Source: Candidatus Saccharibacteria bacterium CG_4_10_14_0_2_um_filter_52_9
GTDB taxonomy: Bacteria; Patescibacteriota; Saccharimonadia; Saccharimonadales; UBA4665
Length of the DNA: 13,398 bases
Reading direction: 5' to 3'
Assembly: GCA_002792275.1 (NCBI GenBank)
Contig: PFOA01000082.1
Location: 1 to 13,398 of the forward strand
The notes under the pieces were generated by a model. The model searched no databases. It was not told the origin of the DNA and worked only from the letters and a program-made list of their open reading frames with translations. Below, one piece after another: positions 12,328 through 13,398 of this stretch. The stretch's first letter is position 1. Every line of letters begins with the position of its first letter. The position numbers and the translations under genes were made by a program.

Positions 12328-13059
12328 TTATCGGTATTCGGGGTTTGCGAAGTCGAGGCGGGCACCGGCATCCCATTTGGAGCGCTGGTTGCCGTAGGCC
12401 GGGATGCCACCGGCGTCTTTGAGCAGCTTGGCCATATGTAATAGATTCCAGGTCATGAAGGTGGTGTTGCGGTTAGTGAAGTCGTTGTCGAAGCCGGTTG
12501 GCTTGCCGTCTTTGCCCGGGTCGCCGTAGCTGGCACCGGGACCGGCCTCGCCGATCCAGCCGGCGTCAGCCTGGGGCGGAATTACGTAGCCAAGGTGCTG
12601 CAGGCTGTAGAGTACGTTCATGGCACAGTGTTTGATGCCGTCTTCGTTGCCGGTGATCAGACAGCCACCGACTTTGCCGTAAAAGGCATACTGGCCGGAC
12701 TTATTAAGGATACTGCTACAGGCGTAAAGGCGCTCGATGATCTTTTTGGTTTCCGAGCTATTGTCGCCGAGCCAGATCGGGCCGGCCAGAATCAGGATGT
12801 CGGCCGCCATGACGCGCTTGAATATCTGCGGCCATTCGTCTTTCGGCCAGCCATGCTGGCTCATATCCGGCCAGACGCCGGTGGCAATGTTCGGGTGATC
12901 GATGGTGCGGATCAGCTCGGTTTTAACACCGTGCTTCTCCATGATATCGGTGCTGATTTTGATCAGCCGATCAGTGTGACTCGGCTCCGGCGACTTAGCC
13001 AGCGTACCATTAAAGATTACTGCCTTCAGGCCGGAAAAATCCCAATCTTTATCTGCCAT
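12328..13059 (-). CDS. Flavodoxin-fold NAD(P)H/FMN-dependent reductase family protein
   Basis: This 243-residue protein is read as a flavodoxin-like oxidoreductase (FMN_red or related). The first strand and phosphate loop are at about 12-31 (KAVIFNGTLAKSPEPSHTDRL), followed by a helix and RTIDHPNI (51-58). The segment AADILILAGPIWLGDNS (85-101), then ETKKIIERL, is the usual second flavin-binding strand and loop before the dimer helix. GGCLITGNEDG (131-141) fits the third. Substrate cannot be told. The start at 13059 is chosen over an upstream TTG (13092) because GGGGGAG lies 4 nt before this ATG and the longer frame would overlap the upstream gene. It follows the VOC gene by 13 nt, so they probably form one operon, possibly for detoxification or redox stress. 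Confidence 0.8.
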   Translation of the reverse strand: MADKDWDFSGLKAVIFNGTLAKSPEPSHTDRLIKISTDIMEKHGVKTELIRTIDHPNIATGVWPDMSQHGWPKDEWPQIFKRVMAADILILAGPIWLGDNSSETKKIIERLYACSSILNKSGQYAFYGKVGGCLITGNEDGIKHCAMNVLYSLQHLGYVIPPQADAGWIGEAGPGASYGDPGKDGKPTGFDNDFTNRNTTFMTWNLLHMAKLLKDAGGIPAYGNQRSKWDAGARLDFANPEYR

Positions 13060-13072
13060 AGTGCTCCCCCGC

Positions 13073-13398
13073 CTAGCCGACTTGATTAACAATGTTCAGG
13101 ATGTTGCCGTCCGGATCTTTGAACCAGGCGGCCTTCATGCCACCCATGTCTGCGCCCATGACATGGACGTCGCCCTCGAGCGTGGCACCGGGAATTGAAT
13201 CGTAGTGCTCAAAGCTGATGCCCTTGCCTTTTAGTTCTTCGACAGCACCGGCAACGTCATCAACTTGCCAGGCAGCCGCAGTGGCCTGGTTGGTACCGGC
13301 AAAGCCAGATGGGTAAACAAAGATGCCGCCGTTGCCCGATTTGTAGAATGTGCCACCGGGGCTTTCCATACCTACTTCGAGACCCAGAGTCTCGCCGT
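13073..13398 (-). CDS. VOC (glyoxalase/bleomycin-resistance/dioxygenase fold) protein, 5' end outside window
   Basis: The frame is open to the window edge, so only the C-terminal 107 residues are seen. Typical VOC elements are present: GGIFVYPSG followed by WQVDDVAGAVEELKGKGISF, the second beta-alpha-beta unit, and AWFKDPDGNILNIVNQ near the end, where DPDGN is the VOC signature and the Glu metal ligand of true glyoxalases is replaced by Asn-Ile-Val. Several VOC subfamilies lack metal, so substrate is unknown. The ATG at 13369 is internal because the frame continues upstream with coherent residues (GETLGLEVG). It leads into the flavodoxin-fold gene with 13 nt between them. Confidence 0.83.
   Translation of the reverse strand, partial: GETLGLEVGMESPGGTFYKSGNGGIFVYPSGFAGTNQATAAAWQVDDVAGAVEELKGKGISFEHYDSIPGATLEGDVHVMGADMGGMKAAWFKDPDGNILNIVNQVG

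Noticed and set aside
13061..13092. TTG start at 13092 for the flavodoxin-fold gene
   Set aside because: It overlaps the VOC gene, adds a basic stretch foreign to the family and lacks an RBS, whereas the ATG at 13059 has GGGGGAG.
1..13398. CRISPR array, transposase, toxin-antitoxin or defence genes
   Set aside because: No regularly spaced repeats, no transposase motifs and no recognisable defence domains in any plausible gene.

Overview
The window reads as bacterial chromosome with ordinary stop-codon use: TGA ends ftsW and murG, which argues against the UGA-glycine code of SR1/Gracilibacteria. The best guess is a Patescibacteria/CPR member, probably Saccharibacteria-like. The reasons are a compact dcw cluster stripped of most mur ligases, a regulator joining sigma region 4 to tandem winged helices, few Shine-Dalgarno sequences, and several small orphan membrane proteins. 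This placement is inference from gene style; no rRNA or other marker is present.

Layout. Positions 1-840 (+) hold the 3' end of topA. A near-consensus promoter (892-920) then drives a two-gene unit (959-2458, +): a sigma-region-4/multi-winged-helix protein and a small protein I do not recognise. Positions 2459-3059 form a 601-bp gap between convergent gene blocks. It holds no believable gene but contains a dif-like dyad, a candidate structured RNA on the minus strand, two copies of a DnaA-box-like 10-mer and a weak terminator.

Positions 3060-11223 (-) carry a reduced division and cell-wall cluster in the order mraZ, rsmH, ftsL, ftsI, mraY, ftsW, murG, ftsQ. It supplies lipid I and lipid II synthesis (MraY, MurG), the SEDS glycosyltransferase with its class B PBP partner (FtsW, FtsI), the FtsL/FtsQ scaffold, the 16S rRNA methyltransferase RsmH and the MraZ repressor. 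No murB, murC, murD, murE, murF, ddl, ftsA or ftsZ lies between or next to these genes. A phased array of GTGGG-type motifs upstream of mraZ looks like its own operator. rsmH appears to have a separate promoter, and a weak extra promoter may precede mraY.

Positions 11473-12281 (-) hold two small single-span or secreted proteins of unknown function, each with a sigma70-type promoter placed so close to the ATG that the mRNAs may be leaderless. Positions 12328-13398 (-) hold a flavodoxin-fold reductase following a VOC/glyoxalase-like protein that runs off the window.

I see no tRNA, rRNA, CRISPR array, insertion sequence or recognisable defence system. The most distinctive items are the regulator architecture, the MraZ operator array, the convergent gap with its dif-like site and structured RNA, and the leaderless promoters.
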